DNA of 64,000 nt from Euglena gracilis (Eukaryota > Euglenida > Euglenophyceae > Euglenales), in contig CP154957.1 of assembly GCA_039621445.1 (NCBI GenBank), positions 14,190,947-14,254,946 on the forward strand. The letters are read 5' to 3'. Below, piece after piece: positions 12,511 to 25,300 of the stretch (the first letter of the stretch is position 1; every line of letters begins with the position of its first letter). The notes beneath the pieces are model-generated. The model saw only the letters and a list, made by a program, of their open reading frames with translations, did not search any database and was not told where the DNA came from. A program made the translations under genes and the position numbers.

Positions 12511-13109
12511 GTGTGTGTGTTTTGTGACAATTTGACAATTCTTTGAAACTGGCATTTTTTGAAAGTGGTTTACGTATTTTTGTTTGGAACTCGCAGCAGG
12601 CGGGGTAAGCTGGTATTGTTCAGGAGGTGGGTCCAAGACCACCATCAGAATTGGGGGTGGTCAGGCCCCAGAACCCCCAAAAATTTCTCCAGCGCTTTGC
12701 ACCGGACATTTAAAATTCTTGGTGTGTTCTTGGCCGATCGGAAAAAAAAAGTATGAGAAATCGCCATTTTCAGCCTTTTTTGAACCGAAAAAAATTTCGG
12801 CGCTTTGATTTGCACTAGTTTTTTTCTGTGCAGGCTCATTTAATACCCTGGAAGGTCGACCATTGAGAGACAGGCATGTGCACACACACACACACATGAG
12901 AATGGCCAGGGTGGTACTTGACAAAAAAAATTTCCCGTCCAGCACATTCAATCAAAAATTCATTGGAAAAATGGGGGGGGATGGCCATATTTTTGGCCAA
13001 AATTAGTCGACGTTGGGAAACAAGTGATTTCTGGCGTGGGTTGAATTTTTATTTTTTGGGATGATATTTCTGGTGTCGGTTGATTTTTGATATTGGAGAC
13101 TGTTATGAC

Positions 13110-13144
<35 letters not shown>

Positions 13145-13334
13145 CACAGCACAGCACAGCACAGCACAGCACAGCACAGCACAGCACAGCACAGCACAGC
13201 ACAGCACAGCACAGCACAGCACAGCACAGCACAGCACAGCACAGCACAGCACAGCACAGCACAGCACAGCACAGCACAGCACAGCACAGCACAGCACAGC
13301 ACAACAACACAACACACACAACGCAACTCTCTTT

Positions 13335-13369
<35 letters not shown>

Positions 13370-16300
13370 CCAGGACACACGAAACACACAACACACGCGC
13401 ACGTGCGCACGCAATCACCCACCCACCCACCCACCCACCCACCCACCCACCCACCCACCCACCCACCCACACGCACGCATACGCACATGCACGAACACAA
13501 CCCATGCCTTGGCTGTTTTGGGCCAGTTTTGCCCATTCGGGGCCTGTTTGGGGCCCGAAACGGTAAATTGGCCATATCTCGGGCTAGATGAGGATTTGGG
13601 ACCCAAACCAGGGGGTCATCATGAGGTTTAGGGGGGGTTTGATCGTTTTCTGATGTTCCCGGGGCCTGGCTGTGCTATTTTGGGCGAGTTTTGGGTTTTC
13701 GAGCCCTGCGGGGGTCCGAGGGCGGCTGGGCGAGGGGGGTTGGGAGGCAGGGCGGGCGGGACCCATAATTTTGAAAAAAATTTCGTTCAAAGACGCTTTT
13801 TTTCATTTTAGAACATCAAAAAAGTGTTTTTGAGCGCAAAAAAATTTTCCGACGCGGACTCCCCACATGCCCCGCCCTGGCTGGGGCCCGCCCCCCTGGC
13901 CGGTGCATTTAGCCATTTTGGGGTCAAAAAAAAGTCGAAAAGTTTTTTTTTGCCCGAAACCATGTGTTTGGGCCTCCCGGACCCTGAATAAGTGTTTTCG
14001 GGCCAAAAATGAGCGTTTTTCAACCCCTCGGCCCCAGCCCGGGCTGGGCAGCCGGCCGAACCGCCATTGGGGCCGGGCCGGGGCCGCCGGGCCGACACGC
14101 GTACCCCTGCTTCCAGTCGCCTGCAAATGGCCACTGCTTGAGTGGTTGTTGTGTGGGTACTGGGGGTCCCAGAAAATTTGGAATCCTCACTTTTGGTTAC
14201 CTGAGCCTCCCTGGAACCCCCCGGGAGGCTCCCTGGAGGGGAGCCTCCCTGGAGGCTGGAATTTTGTATACAGGCCATGTTCGACACTCCGCCTCTGCAT
14301 CACAGCACCACAACACAGATCACGCACACCTGTCTCTTGTCACCTCAATGGCACCTGCACGGCAATTGCACCTGGACAGTTTTGCGCATTTATTGAGAGG
14401 TCCGTCCTTGTGGCAGTTCTTTTCATCCGAAAACATCTCATTCATTTCATCATTCATTTATTTATGTGCTTACACACACAAATCACATTTGACCGTTTGC
14501 TATTTACGCCATGTCCGCCAATTTGTTGAAAACCATTTATCCATTTGCCACAAAGACGCCATGTCTGCCTGATTTTGCTTTTACCGTTTACCCATTTGCT
14601 ATTTACGCCATGTCCGCCAAACTTTATCCACACAAAAGGATGTTGTTGTTGGGGAGCAGGGGAGGGGGTGGGGGGTAGGGGGGAGAGGGGAAGGGGGTGG
14701 AGAGAGGGGGTGTAGGGGGGGGGGGGGGGGGGGGGGGGGGGGGGCGGGGGAGTGAGGGGAAAGTCTTTTTTTTGCTTTCTCTTTTAGTTTTTTTTTTTTT
14801 TTTTTTTTACCGTTTACCCATTTGTATTTAAGCCATTGTCCGCCAAACTGTATCCACACAAAAGGATGTTGGTGCTGTGGGGAGAGAGACATAGTTGGCG
14901 ATGGGGCATGGCTGGGGCGGGAGGGGGTGACTTCTATCCGAGGGGAAGGACACGGCGGGTGGTGTCGGGTGGAGCCCAAATCCACAAGCGGGGGGGTGGT
15001 TAGAGGAGACGAAGAGAAGAGAGGGGGGGGGGTCGGGCAACCTCCCAGGGCCCCTCCAGGTCCCTACGATGGGGGGGGCGAAGAGCTAATGGGGTTCGCG
15101 GGGGGCCGGGAGCGCCGAGGGGGGAGGAAGGAGGGGGAAGCCCTCCCCCCCAGGCACAGCCAAATGAACAACACTTTGGATTTCACGTGACCCTTTTTTG
15201 CAACATCACAATCCATGCTGCCATACAGTTTTCCTGCCACCTCTCCCCCACGCGACTGTTGGTTCACGTGGTTGAAGACATTTCAGTGCAATCCAGGATT
15301 AAAAGTTGCGGCAAATAATAGGTACAATTCTGGCTGAGTAAATTCATTTTCGGTTTCAATTAAGCTCTATGTTGCCTCCCAGAGTCCGTTGATTTTTTAG
15401 TTCCGTCTGTTAGCCGTGAATTAGTCCGGGAATTAGTCTGTGAATTTTTCTTCCCTTTGTGCAAATGGGCAGAAAAACGGACAGATTCTGACAGGTTCAG
15501 AAGCGGATGATCCGCCACTGAGTGCAGTCACCGTGTTCGGCATCAAATAACGGTTCTCTTCATAACACAAAAAAAAAACAAAATTCCCGTTCATTTCCAT
15601 GTTCACAACGCACCCTGGCAAAGGTGGTTACCTAAGCCTCTAAGGATGCTCCGCGGAGCCTCCTCGGAGGCTGGTCACCTTGGAGCCTCCGCAGAGGCTG
15701 GTTACCTTAGCCTCCGAGGAGGCTCCGTGGAGCCTCCGCGGAGGATTGTTACCTTGAGGCTCCACGGAGGCAACCAAACAGTTAGGATTCCATTTTTGCG
15801 GTGGACCCTTTTAACTCTATTCGGTTGCATCTATCTGAGAGCATTTCCCCCCCTCCACTCTGTTGTCTTGTTGTGCGCTTGTGGTTTTCTAATCGCAGCG
15901 CTCCCCTAAGTGTCCCTCCCTTGCCACAAAGAATCAGCCAAGAGTCCAGATGTTTCACATCTCTTCTTCTTGTGCCTCGCTGTGACTGCAGTATCCCATG
16001 TCACATCCCCAGTGAGCAACTGCTAATTCATGCATTCCGAGTCTGCAGCACCACACATTGCATCAGTGCACTCCACCTGTCCCATTGTCGGCCTGTGTAC
16101 AAAACTGGTTACCTGAGCCTTCCTGGAGCCTCCCTGAAGGCTCCCCTCCAGGGAGGCTCCCTGGAGGCTGGTTACCTGAGCCTCCCGCTGGAGCCTCTCT
16201 CCGGGGAGGCTCCAGGGAGGCTGGTTAAGCCTCCCTGGAGCCTCCCTGGAGGCTGGTTACCTGAGCCTCCCTGGAGCCTCCCTGGAGCCTCCCTGGAGAC

Positions 16301-19300
16301 TCCGGCAGGTAACCTCCTCGGCAGGATTCCATTTTTGCGGTAGACCCCGGTACCGGGGGGGGGATTTTGTGCCAGAAAAATTTTGCGGCGACAAATTTCG
16401 TGGGATTGCTTAAAAATGTCCGGAAGCATTTTGGGATTTTTTTTCTGTGAATTTTTGGTTGAACATCCTGAACCATGAAAGATGGAGAGTGAAATGCATC
16501 CTCCAATGAATCAAGGGAAGAACAACAAAAAGAATCAGAAAAGTGATTTTCTCCCTTCTAATTAGGCGAGGTACCAGCAAAAGTTGAAGCAAAGGAGCGG
16601 CTGCAATCCATTTGCCAGGCACAGACCACGATGTCCCAGTTGCTATTTATTTTATTTTATTATTCTTATCCAGTCCAAGGTTGGGGTGTTGATCGTAATT
16701 TTGAGGGGAGCCTGAGCAGGGGGGGGGGAGTCTCTCCCCTCAAAATTGCCAAAAGTCGTCGGAAGTTGCCAAAAATTTCCAGATATAGACAAGTGGCAGA
16801 AAAGGTCGAAAAACAGCCGACATTTGTCAAAAATGGCCAACAGCCGCCAAATGTGGCCAAAAATGCCCAAACATAGCCAATTTGCCCCCCCCCCCCCCAG
16901 GGCAGAACGGGAATTGTCCAAACAGCCAGGGTGGCGTGGTCATCTCCTCCCGTATTTCTGGGAACACCAATTTTCGACCCAAAATTTTTTCCCCCGGCGA
17001 TAAAGACGCCGGGTGGATTGGGGTGGGTGGGGGGCCGACCCCCCCCCCCCGGTCTTTACCTGTTCCCCGAGGCTTTCCCGTTCTGCCCCCCTCCCAATTT
17101 TAGAGTTTTATTTCACCGTTGGCGTACTACTTTGCCACCCTGTCAAGATTTTTCGAGATTTTTCGAGATATCAAGATCCGTCAAGTTTCAAACCTGTACT
17201 TGCGCAGTTCGAGTCCTGAATCATATCCATGTCCACACGCCACAAATGGTCGGTCGTTGATTAAGGTGGGGACGTAAATAGCCTCCTTGTTTGGAGGTTG
17301 CACAGACACTGTCAATGGAGATGCAGCGGTTTCCCGCCCAGCATTGGGATCAGCCCTTTGCACTCAGGTGGCGGAGCTTCGCCAACGCTCCCTCATGCTT
17401 CCCGATGAGTATTTGGTGGTCTTGGTGGGGTGTGTTCATTTTTTTTTAATGGTTATTGTTTGTTGTATTGTTCACGAGTAATGTTTTCCTGGGCTTGCCC
17501 CCGGGTTTATGTCTGAGTGGGATATGGCCCTCAGGGGGGTTTGCATTTGAGGGGATGTTCATCATTCCATTTTCTTGATATCATTATCACAACCACACCA
17601 CCAAAACTAATATTCTACGTGTTGTTATTCTTACATCAATTTGTTTTTTTTCTATTTCAGTGAAGAAGGGCATCTTTGGGCTCCGAGATTTTACGGGTGG
17701 CAGTTGATGCGAACTCCCAAGGGCTTGATTTTAGGTCCCCAGTCATTTCCTTCGATTTGGCCACCATCTTGGAGATGTTTTGAAAATTTTGATATTTTTG
17801 ACCCCGAAATGACCCACCCAACAATGCTCCGCCGGGGTGGGGTGCCCACACCTGGGACCGCCAGTTCCAGCTGAAGAGGCTGCACCAGGCAGGATCCGAC
17901 CTGCCTGCCCATGCATTTCCGAGACCCCCCCCCCCCCCTCCGGGGTGTTGCTTACCCGCCCTATCACAACGACCACCCCTACAGTGCGGACCAAAAATTG
18001 TGGGAGACAAAAATTACGGGGGAATATTACGGGATAAAATATTATGGGAAAGTTTTGATTTTGCAAAATTAATTACGGGAAATTTCAAAACTTGAAGGAA
18101 AATGGTGACAATTGTAATGAAGATTTTTGGCAAAGAGGCAACTCAAAATGCCAAAAAGATGGAAAAAAATGGTCAAAATAGACGTCTGGTGGCGGTTTTT
18201 TGATTTTATTTCAAAATAGCCAACAAAATTGGCAATATTACATGAATTTTGAAGAAACTTGCCAAAGGGTGCCAAAGAGAATGCCAAAGGGTTTAGGAAA
18301 GGTTCACTGGACAAAAATTACGAAAAGAAAAATTATGGGAAAAAATTGGCATGGTTTCCCACCCCGATTTTTGTCTCCCGTAACTTTTATCCGCAGTGTA
18401 TATACCGGCCACTCCCTGGTCGTGGGCCGCAGGTCAGGGGGTGCGTATGACCCCCCCCCCTGGTTGGGGGTTGTAGGAACCTGGTCGGTGGGCAAGTTGG
18501 AGGGGGCGGGTCAGAAATTTTGACCCCTTGGGGGTCCGCCCACCCAGATAGCAGCCTTTTTCCAGCCAGCAGGCTTTTTCCAGCCAACAGGCTTTTTCCA
18601 GCCTGGAACCCCCCCATCATTGAGTTTTTAACAATTTTGCAGCCGCTCGAAGGGGTAACGGATTTTTCGCTTTTGGAGGTGCAAAAATGGCCAGAAATGG
18701 GGCAAAATGGGTCGAGTTTGGGCTGGTCAGGGCAAATGTTCGGTCAAAAAAATTGATTTTCTGCACAATTGACAGTTTTGGGGGGGGGGTATTTTGCAGT
18801 TTTGATTTTTTTTAGTTTCTGAGGGGTCAGCCAGCAGCCTTTTTCCAGCCAATGTCACCCCCCCCTACATATAGGGACCTAGCTGTATATATATATATAT
18901 ATATCTAGTAAAGACCCTGGGGGGGGGGAGGGGTAGGAGTTGGGTTCAGGTCTAACTTCAGGTGTAACTTGTACACCCGTCTATAAGTTAGCCCTAAAAC
19001 TTAAAACTAAAACTTAGGCCTACTTCGTAACCCTGGCCATATTGCATCAACAACGCAAAATTTTTTATCCCCCCCCTGGAGCCAGTTGAGAAGCCAAGTA
19101 AATCTCAGGCCCTAAAAAAAAAAAAATGATGGCATACCCACACACGCAACCCCATCGCCACCTGCTTTGACAGGCCAAGTAAATCTTCAGGCTGATGTGA
19201 TGGCACCCCAATTATACCACCCAAGACTTTTGGAACAGGACAGGCGATTGTGACTGCTCAGTGCCCAATGAAGACCACCGAAGACCTTTTGGATACATCA

Positions 19301-22300
19301 TTTTGGAAAAGGACAGGCTTTTGCAAACCGCATTCACTGCAATCCCGCTGGAATCAGGCTTGCTCCGGTTACAATTGTCTGTTCGGGGGGTGAGAGGGGT
19401 TGACAGCTTGAAATGGGCTCCCCAGTCATTTTTCCTTCTGGGCTCTCAAATTGAGTTTCTTGGACTGTTTACAGTGGATGGGGTTATAATTTCACTAAAA
19501 TTTTGTGTGTGTGGGACGTCCAGTGAAATTCGACAAAGGCGATCCATTTCGATGTCCTCGTTTGTTTGTGCAAGCTTGTGCAACAGCAAATTTAACATCT
19601 ATAACACTCGGTGCCAAATTGTATTTCTGCTGTTCTGCATTACCAGGTTGGTGCCATTCGGCACTAAGCAGTCACAATTGCCTGTCAAAGCACCCCTCCA
19701 TCAGTGCTCTCAACTCTGGGAGGCAATTGGGGATGGTATTGTGGAGTGTGGGGTGCCATCATTTTTTTCGTTTTTTTCAGGGTCTGAAAATTTACTTGGT
19801 ACTTGGGTCTGGAAATTTACTTGGCACACTGTATTTGGCCCCCCCAGGGGGGGGCAAGTGAAGCGTGTTGATATATATATATATATATATGTTGTATTAT
19901 ATTGTATTATATTGTATTGTATTGTATTATATTATATTAGGGTATGGTATTATATTTATATTATATGAGGTCAATAGGAGGATTAGGGGGGAGGATATTA
20001 GACATGAGGATTATATTATATTATATTATAGTTATTAGATTTATATTAGGATTATAGTTGCTATATTATATTAATATTATATAGATATATTTATATTCTC
20101 TTCTATATATATTAATACTATATTATATAGATCCTTACTATAATATCTATCATCTTTATATAAACCTAAAAGGCTTCTCCTGTCTATATCTCCTATCTCT
20201 TCCTCTTCTCTTATACTTCTCTGCTCTTTCTCTCTCTTCTGCTCTTCTCTTATCTTCTATTCTATTCATCTTCTCTTCTCTCTCTTCTCTCTCTCATGGT
20301 TCCCCCTCCAGTTGCTTTTGGGTCACACTCCACCGTGGCTTCCCACGCTGTGTGGTGTCATGTTTCCCCTCCCGTTTGCCTTTGGGTTACACCATACACA
20401 AAGTTTCTTGCGCCCCCCTCCGCTGCTGTGTGTGTGTGTGTGTGTGTGTGTGTGTTGTTTCTTTTCATCCGCAGTACATTTTACGATTTTTTTTGTGAAC
20501 GTTCATGCTATCTTGTGTGCTGCCATCTCTGTTTTGAATTTTTCCATTTTTTTTGTAGAGATATGATCACCGAGGAGGCTTTGCCCACGTACATGTCCAT
20601 GCTGAACACGCTGGAGGTGACTCGGTATGTCTCCTCACACTCCAAACAGGCTTTTCTGCTGTTAATGCCCACCTCTGGTGGGAATTTTGGGAAGGCATTG
20701 AAAACGGAACGGTGGGCATTTCACCACTTGGTCCAGAGCATACCACCTCGGCCAGGAAGGTTACACACAGGTACTGGAAATCTGCTTGGATTGGCCGGAA
20801 CCCCCCTGGGCACCCAGACTCCAAAAATAAGCCCAGAGCCAACCTTGCACGGCCATTTTTTTCTGAGAAAAAGTAGTTCAATTTCTTGAGTTAATTGCAA
20901 AGCAAGGGCGGTCCTCAAGGGAAAGTTTTTTTTTATTTTCTAAGGACCGCCCCCCCTTTGGGCCAAAGGGCCGGCCAGGCCGGACTGGGACTTGAACGGG
21001 GTCAAAGATTAAAAAGTCGAAAAACAATCTCCTCGACGATTTGGGTGTATGGGCGATGGTGCAAACAGTGAGGAATCAATTTTTTCCCCCCTAATGCTGA
21101 CCTGTTCTCGCCAAAAAATGCCGATTTTCCTTGCTCGTTTTCACGTGGATTTTTCATGGAATGTGCTGGGACAGCGGGTTTGTTTTTTTTTTTAATTTCC
21201 TTGAGGACCGCCCTGTTGCAACCATGGGAGCTTTGCCACGGATATCTTACTGCCGTAATACAGAACACAGCCAAATGATGTGTTGCCACCCTCCTCTTCA
21301 GGGATGAAACTGGCGCCAGCCAAACACCCTGGGGGATATGGACCCGGAAGTGGACCGCTGAGGAGAACAGGCATGGCGATGCCCTGAACAAGTACCTTTA
21401 CTTGACTGGGCGGGTGGACATGAAGTCAATCGAGGTGTGATGAATACCTCCAAAATGTAATGGAGCCCCTCAGGGCGTTTTGTGAGCACAATAAATAAAC
21501 TCCCCTCTCTGGAAGTGCCGACAGCAGGGGGGGGATGCTTTTCATATTTTTCCCGCATTTTTTTGCGCATTTTTTTCAAAATTTTCCAAAAATGCTCATT
21601 TTTTGTGCATTTGTTGTGCATTTTTTTCAGCGCTTTTTTTGTTTTTTGGCACATTTTTTCCTCCATGAATCAACCAATTATCACCAGTTTTTTTTGCGTT
21701 TTTTTTGCAATTATTTGAAGTTTTCGATTTTTTTTCGAAACTGATATATTCCTCATTATTCCATATGATTTCTCTATTTTTGGGGGGCGATTTTTTGCAT
21801 GTTTTTTTTGGGCAATTTTTGCATTTGAGCATTTTCCAAAAAATCGTGCATTTTTTGCCCATTTTTTGCACATTGTTTTCCCCCCAAGGCGGGGCTAGCG
21901 CACCCCCACCACCTGCAGACAAATTAAAGAAGGAAAATGAAGAATTGCTGTGTTCCGATTGCAGCTTTTTTGACAATCAAATTGAACGCTGTTTGATGAA
22001 AATGAAAAATCCTGGTTGTATTTATGAAATTTATGTTGAACATAAGGTGTCTCTGAGAAAATTACGTTTTTCAAAATATTTTTAGTGGCTGTCAGTCCCT
22101 TTTGGTTTTTGTTTGATTCAAGTTTTGGGTCTAAGTTTTTCTGCTTTTTGAGGGGCTACAAGTGCAGCCCCACCAGGACATTTTGTCCATTATCAAGTGC
22201 GCATCATCAGTGGCAGAATTTACACACAACCAATATGCAAGTTGCATAATGTTCATTTTTTTTTCCAAATTCAAAATCTTAAAAAAATTCTTTTTTTTTG

Positions 22301-25300
22301 CATAACTTGCATTTTTTTAACTTGCATTTTTTTTGAATAATCAAAATTTTGTGAAAAAACGCTATTGTATTGGCGAATTTCTCCACTTCACGTTTTTGGA
22401 TCAATTTCAATAACGAAGAATAAGTGGATGCAACTAGGTGAACCAGCCATATCATCTGCACCACAATTTCTTTTGGTGTTGCATTTTGGCAGGTGACATT
22501 TTTCTCAATCCTCTCCAGCAGAACAGTGTACAGCCGTGGGGAACCCTAAAGGAATTGACCTCCATTTTTTTTGCATTTTTTTGCACCTTCTTCGCTTTTT
22601 TTTTTTTTGCATTTTTGCATTTTTTTTGCATTGCGTATTTTGAGGAGCCTTGTCGCATATTGTGGTAAGTGGTACATAAGTGCAGGGGCACAATGTTGAT
22701 GAGAGAGAGAGCATTCATTAATCAAGGGCCACCCTGGGCCGAAGGGCCGGCCAAGGCTGGTCCAGGACTCCAGCAGTGTTTTTGCCAAGATTTTTTCACG
22801 TATTTTTCCTGTGGTTTTTTTTTGGTCAAATGTGTCATTGTTTAAGGTGCGTCCGACCCCGCCCCACGGGGGTGACTGACTGGTTTTTGGCAGGGGGGGG
22901 GGAAAAATGCGTTTCGCATTTTTTCGCATTTTTGCGCATTTTTTGCGCATTTTTTCAAATTTTCCAAAAATGCGCATTTTTGCGCATTTTTTCGCATTTT
23001 TTGCGCATTTTTTTTTTCTTTTTTTTCGGTCCTTTTTTTTTTTTTTTGCACATTTTTTCGTGATTTTCTAAAATTTTCGCATTTTTTGACCATTTTTGCA
23101 CTTTTTTTTCAAAAATTTGAAATTTTCGACTTTTTTTGAAACTTACATTTTCCTCATTATTCTACATAATTTCTTCAAATTTGGTGCCATTTTTGCATGT
23201 TTTGGGGTAATTTTTGCATTTTCGTGATTTTTGCGCATTTTTTCTCGGATTTTGCACATTTTTGCGCATTTTTCCAAAAATTTTTTTTGCGCATTTTTTG
23301 CGCATTTTTGCGCATTTTTGCGCATTTTTTCCGAGGCCGGGCGAGCGCATTTCCCCCCCCCCCCTGTTTTTGGCTCCTGACCCCCCCCCGGGGTGGGGTC
23401 TGGAGCCAAAAACCAATCCACCCAAACCAACCCAGTTGGATTGGTTTGGGTGGGCTCTGTGCCCACACACTGTAAAGCTCCAAGTCGTTGCTTTCATCCT
23501 ATCCCCTGGGGGTGTAGGGACAGACTAATTCGGACTGTCCTGGGCCTCGGAACTCGCCGTTGGCATTTATATTTTTTGGGGAAATTGCGCATCGGCACAG
23601 TGGCCCCTTTCAAAGCTAGTTGTAAGTTGGGCTGCCTAAGCCCCAGCTTGTCCATATTCTGCTGGTGGAAGTCTCTGTGGATCTCCCCCCAGAGGGGTCT
23701 GCTAGCAGGGCCAGCTGGTGGAATTTTCTTTCTCAGTGACAGGGGGGGTCCAGCCAGCCAGCACTTTTCCCCAGCCAGCACCTCCTAGCCGGGCACCCCC
23801 CCCCCCATTGGAGTTCCTTGAAATAAAGTTCGGTGCAGCCCGGTGAAGCTGGGCTGTACCGAAAAACCTTTTGCCGCAAATCGCCAATTTTTTGGTGTCA
23901 AAATATAACTAAAAATGGCGGTTTTGGGTGGGTTTTGAGTTTTCACCTCAAAATTTTGGCTGAAAATGCAGACCATTGGGGCTTCTTTTTGGGCATTTTT
24001 GGGGGGGGAACCCGCCGGGTTCAGCTCCCAGCCGGCTGGCCCCCCCCCCCCCCCCGTGGGGTGCTGGCTGGACCCCCTGGGGAGTCCCGCCGGCATTTTT
24101 TTCCCCAGCCGGCCCGTGCCCCCCCCCCCCCGGGTCCATAGAAAACCCCTGAATGGATTTTTTTTTTGCTTGAGGACCGCCCTGGTGGACCCCCCTTGGG
24201 TTCCTTTTTGTCGCAACGGTCTGGTCAGGGTTGGGCCTTTTCGCGTTGCTTGCACACAGCATACCATCCAGCGGCTGATTGGCAGTGGCATGGACCCTGG
24301 CACTGACAACAACCCGTATCTGGGCTTCATGTACACGTCGTTTCAGGTTGCCTCATCATGCGTTGTCTGTTCTTTGGCCTTTTGGCATGGACATACTGCT
24401 GTTGTCTTCCCTTTTCTGGCTTTTTTTTTGTGCTCATTTCCCTTATTTCCTGAATGGTCATGCTCCTTTTTCTTTGACTTCTTGTCTGGACAACAAGGTC
24501 GAGTTTGTCCTGCTCACCTTTTTTGCAAATGCCCCTATTTTCTTTTCCCCATTGCAGGAGCGGGCAACAAAAGTCAGCCACGGAAACACTGCACGAATGG
24601 CAAAGGAGGTGTGTCTTTGTTCAGCATTTGACACAAATTTAGTTTCACACCCTGGGGGCAGGGTTCGATATAAGGAGGGCGTACATGGTTTAGGTGGGGG
24701 GTGTCCCCCCCTACCCCCCCCCCCTCCTGGCCCGCAGGGGGGTCCGGACCACCCCCCCCCCTCCTTATATCGAACCCTGCCTGGGGGCATATGCTTAGCA
24801 GAATGCAATTTCCAGTGCTTCCAAATAGAATCTTGTGACGACCTACGTTGGGAACGCAAGATAAAGTTCGGCACAGCAATTGGAAAGGAAACCACCTCAT
24901 GGGGTACCATCTGGAGTGGCACCAAGGCGGTCCTCAAATGATGGGAAAGTTTTTTTTTTTTTCAAGGACCGCCGCCCCCCTCCTTTGGCCAAAGGGCCCG
25001 CTGAGGGCCAGCCAGACTGGGACTTGGATGGGCCAAAGATTAAAAAGTCGAAACCAAATTTTAATGATTTAGGTGGATGGGCGACGGTCCAAGGATGCGA
25101 GGAATCAATTTTCCCCCTGATTTCGGCCTGTTCTCGCTGAAAAATGCCAATTTTTTCCCATTTTCCTGTAGATTTTGCATGGAATGCACCGGGACAACTG
25201 ATTTTTTTTTTGTTTCTTTAAGGACTGCCCTGGAGTGCGCACAGTTTCCATTAGGAGGGGAAATGCAACTGTGTTTTTTTTTGCGTTTTTTTTTCCATTT

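Noticed and set aside
13080-13631. Long His/Thr/Gln and Cys/Val/Leu frames
   Set aside because: Pure translation of (AC)n, (ACAGC)n and (CACC)n microsatellites.
19261-19968. 235-codon frame
   Set aside because: Lies inside desaturase intron 3, ends in a (TA)n repeat and matches no family.
22890-23500. Lys/Asn/Cys-rich antisense frames as a coiled-coil protein
   Set aside because: They translate the gcgcattttt low-complexity repeat.
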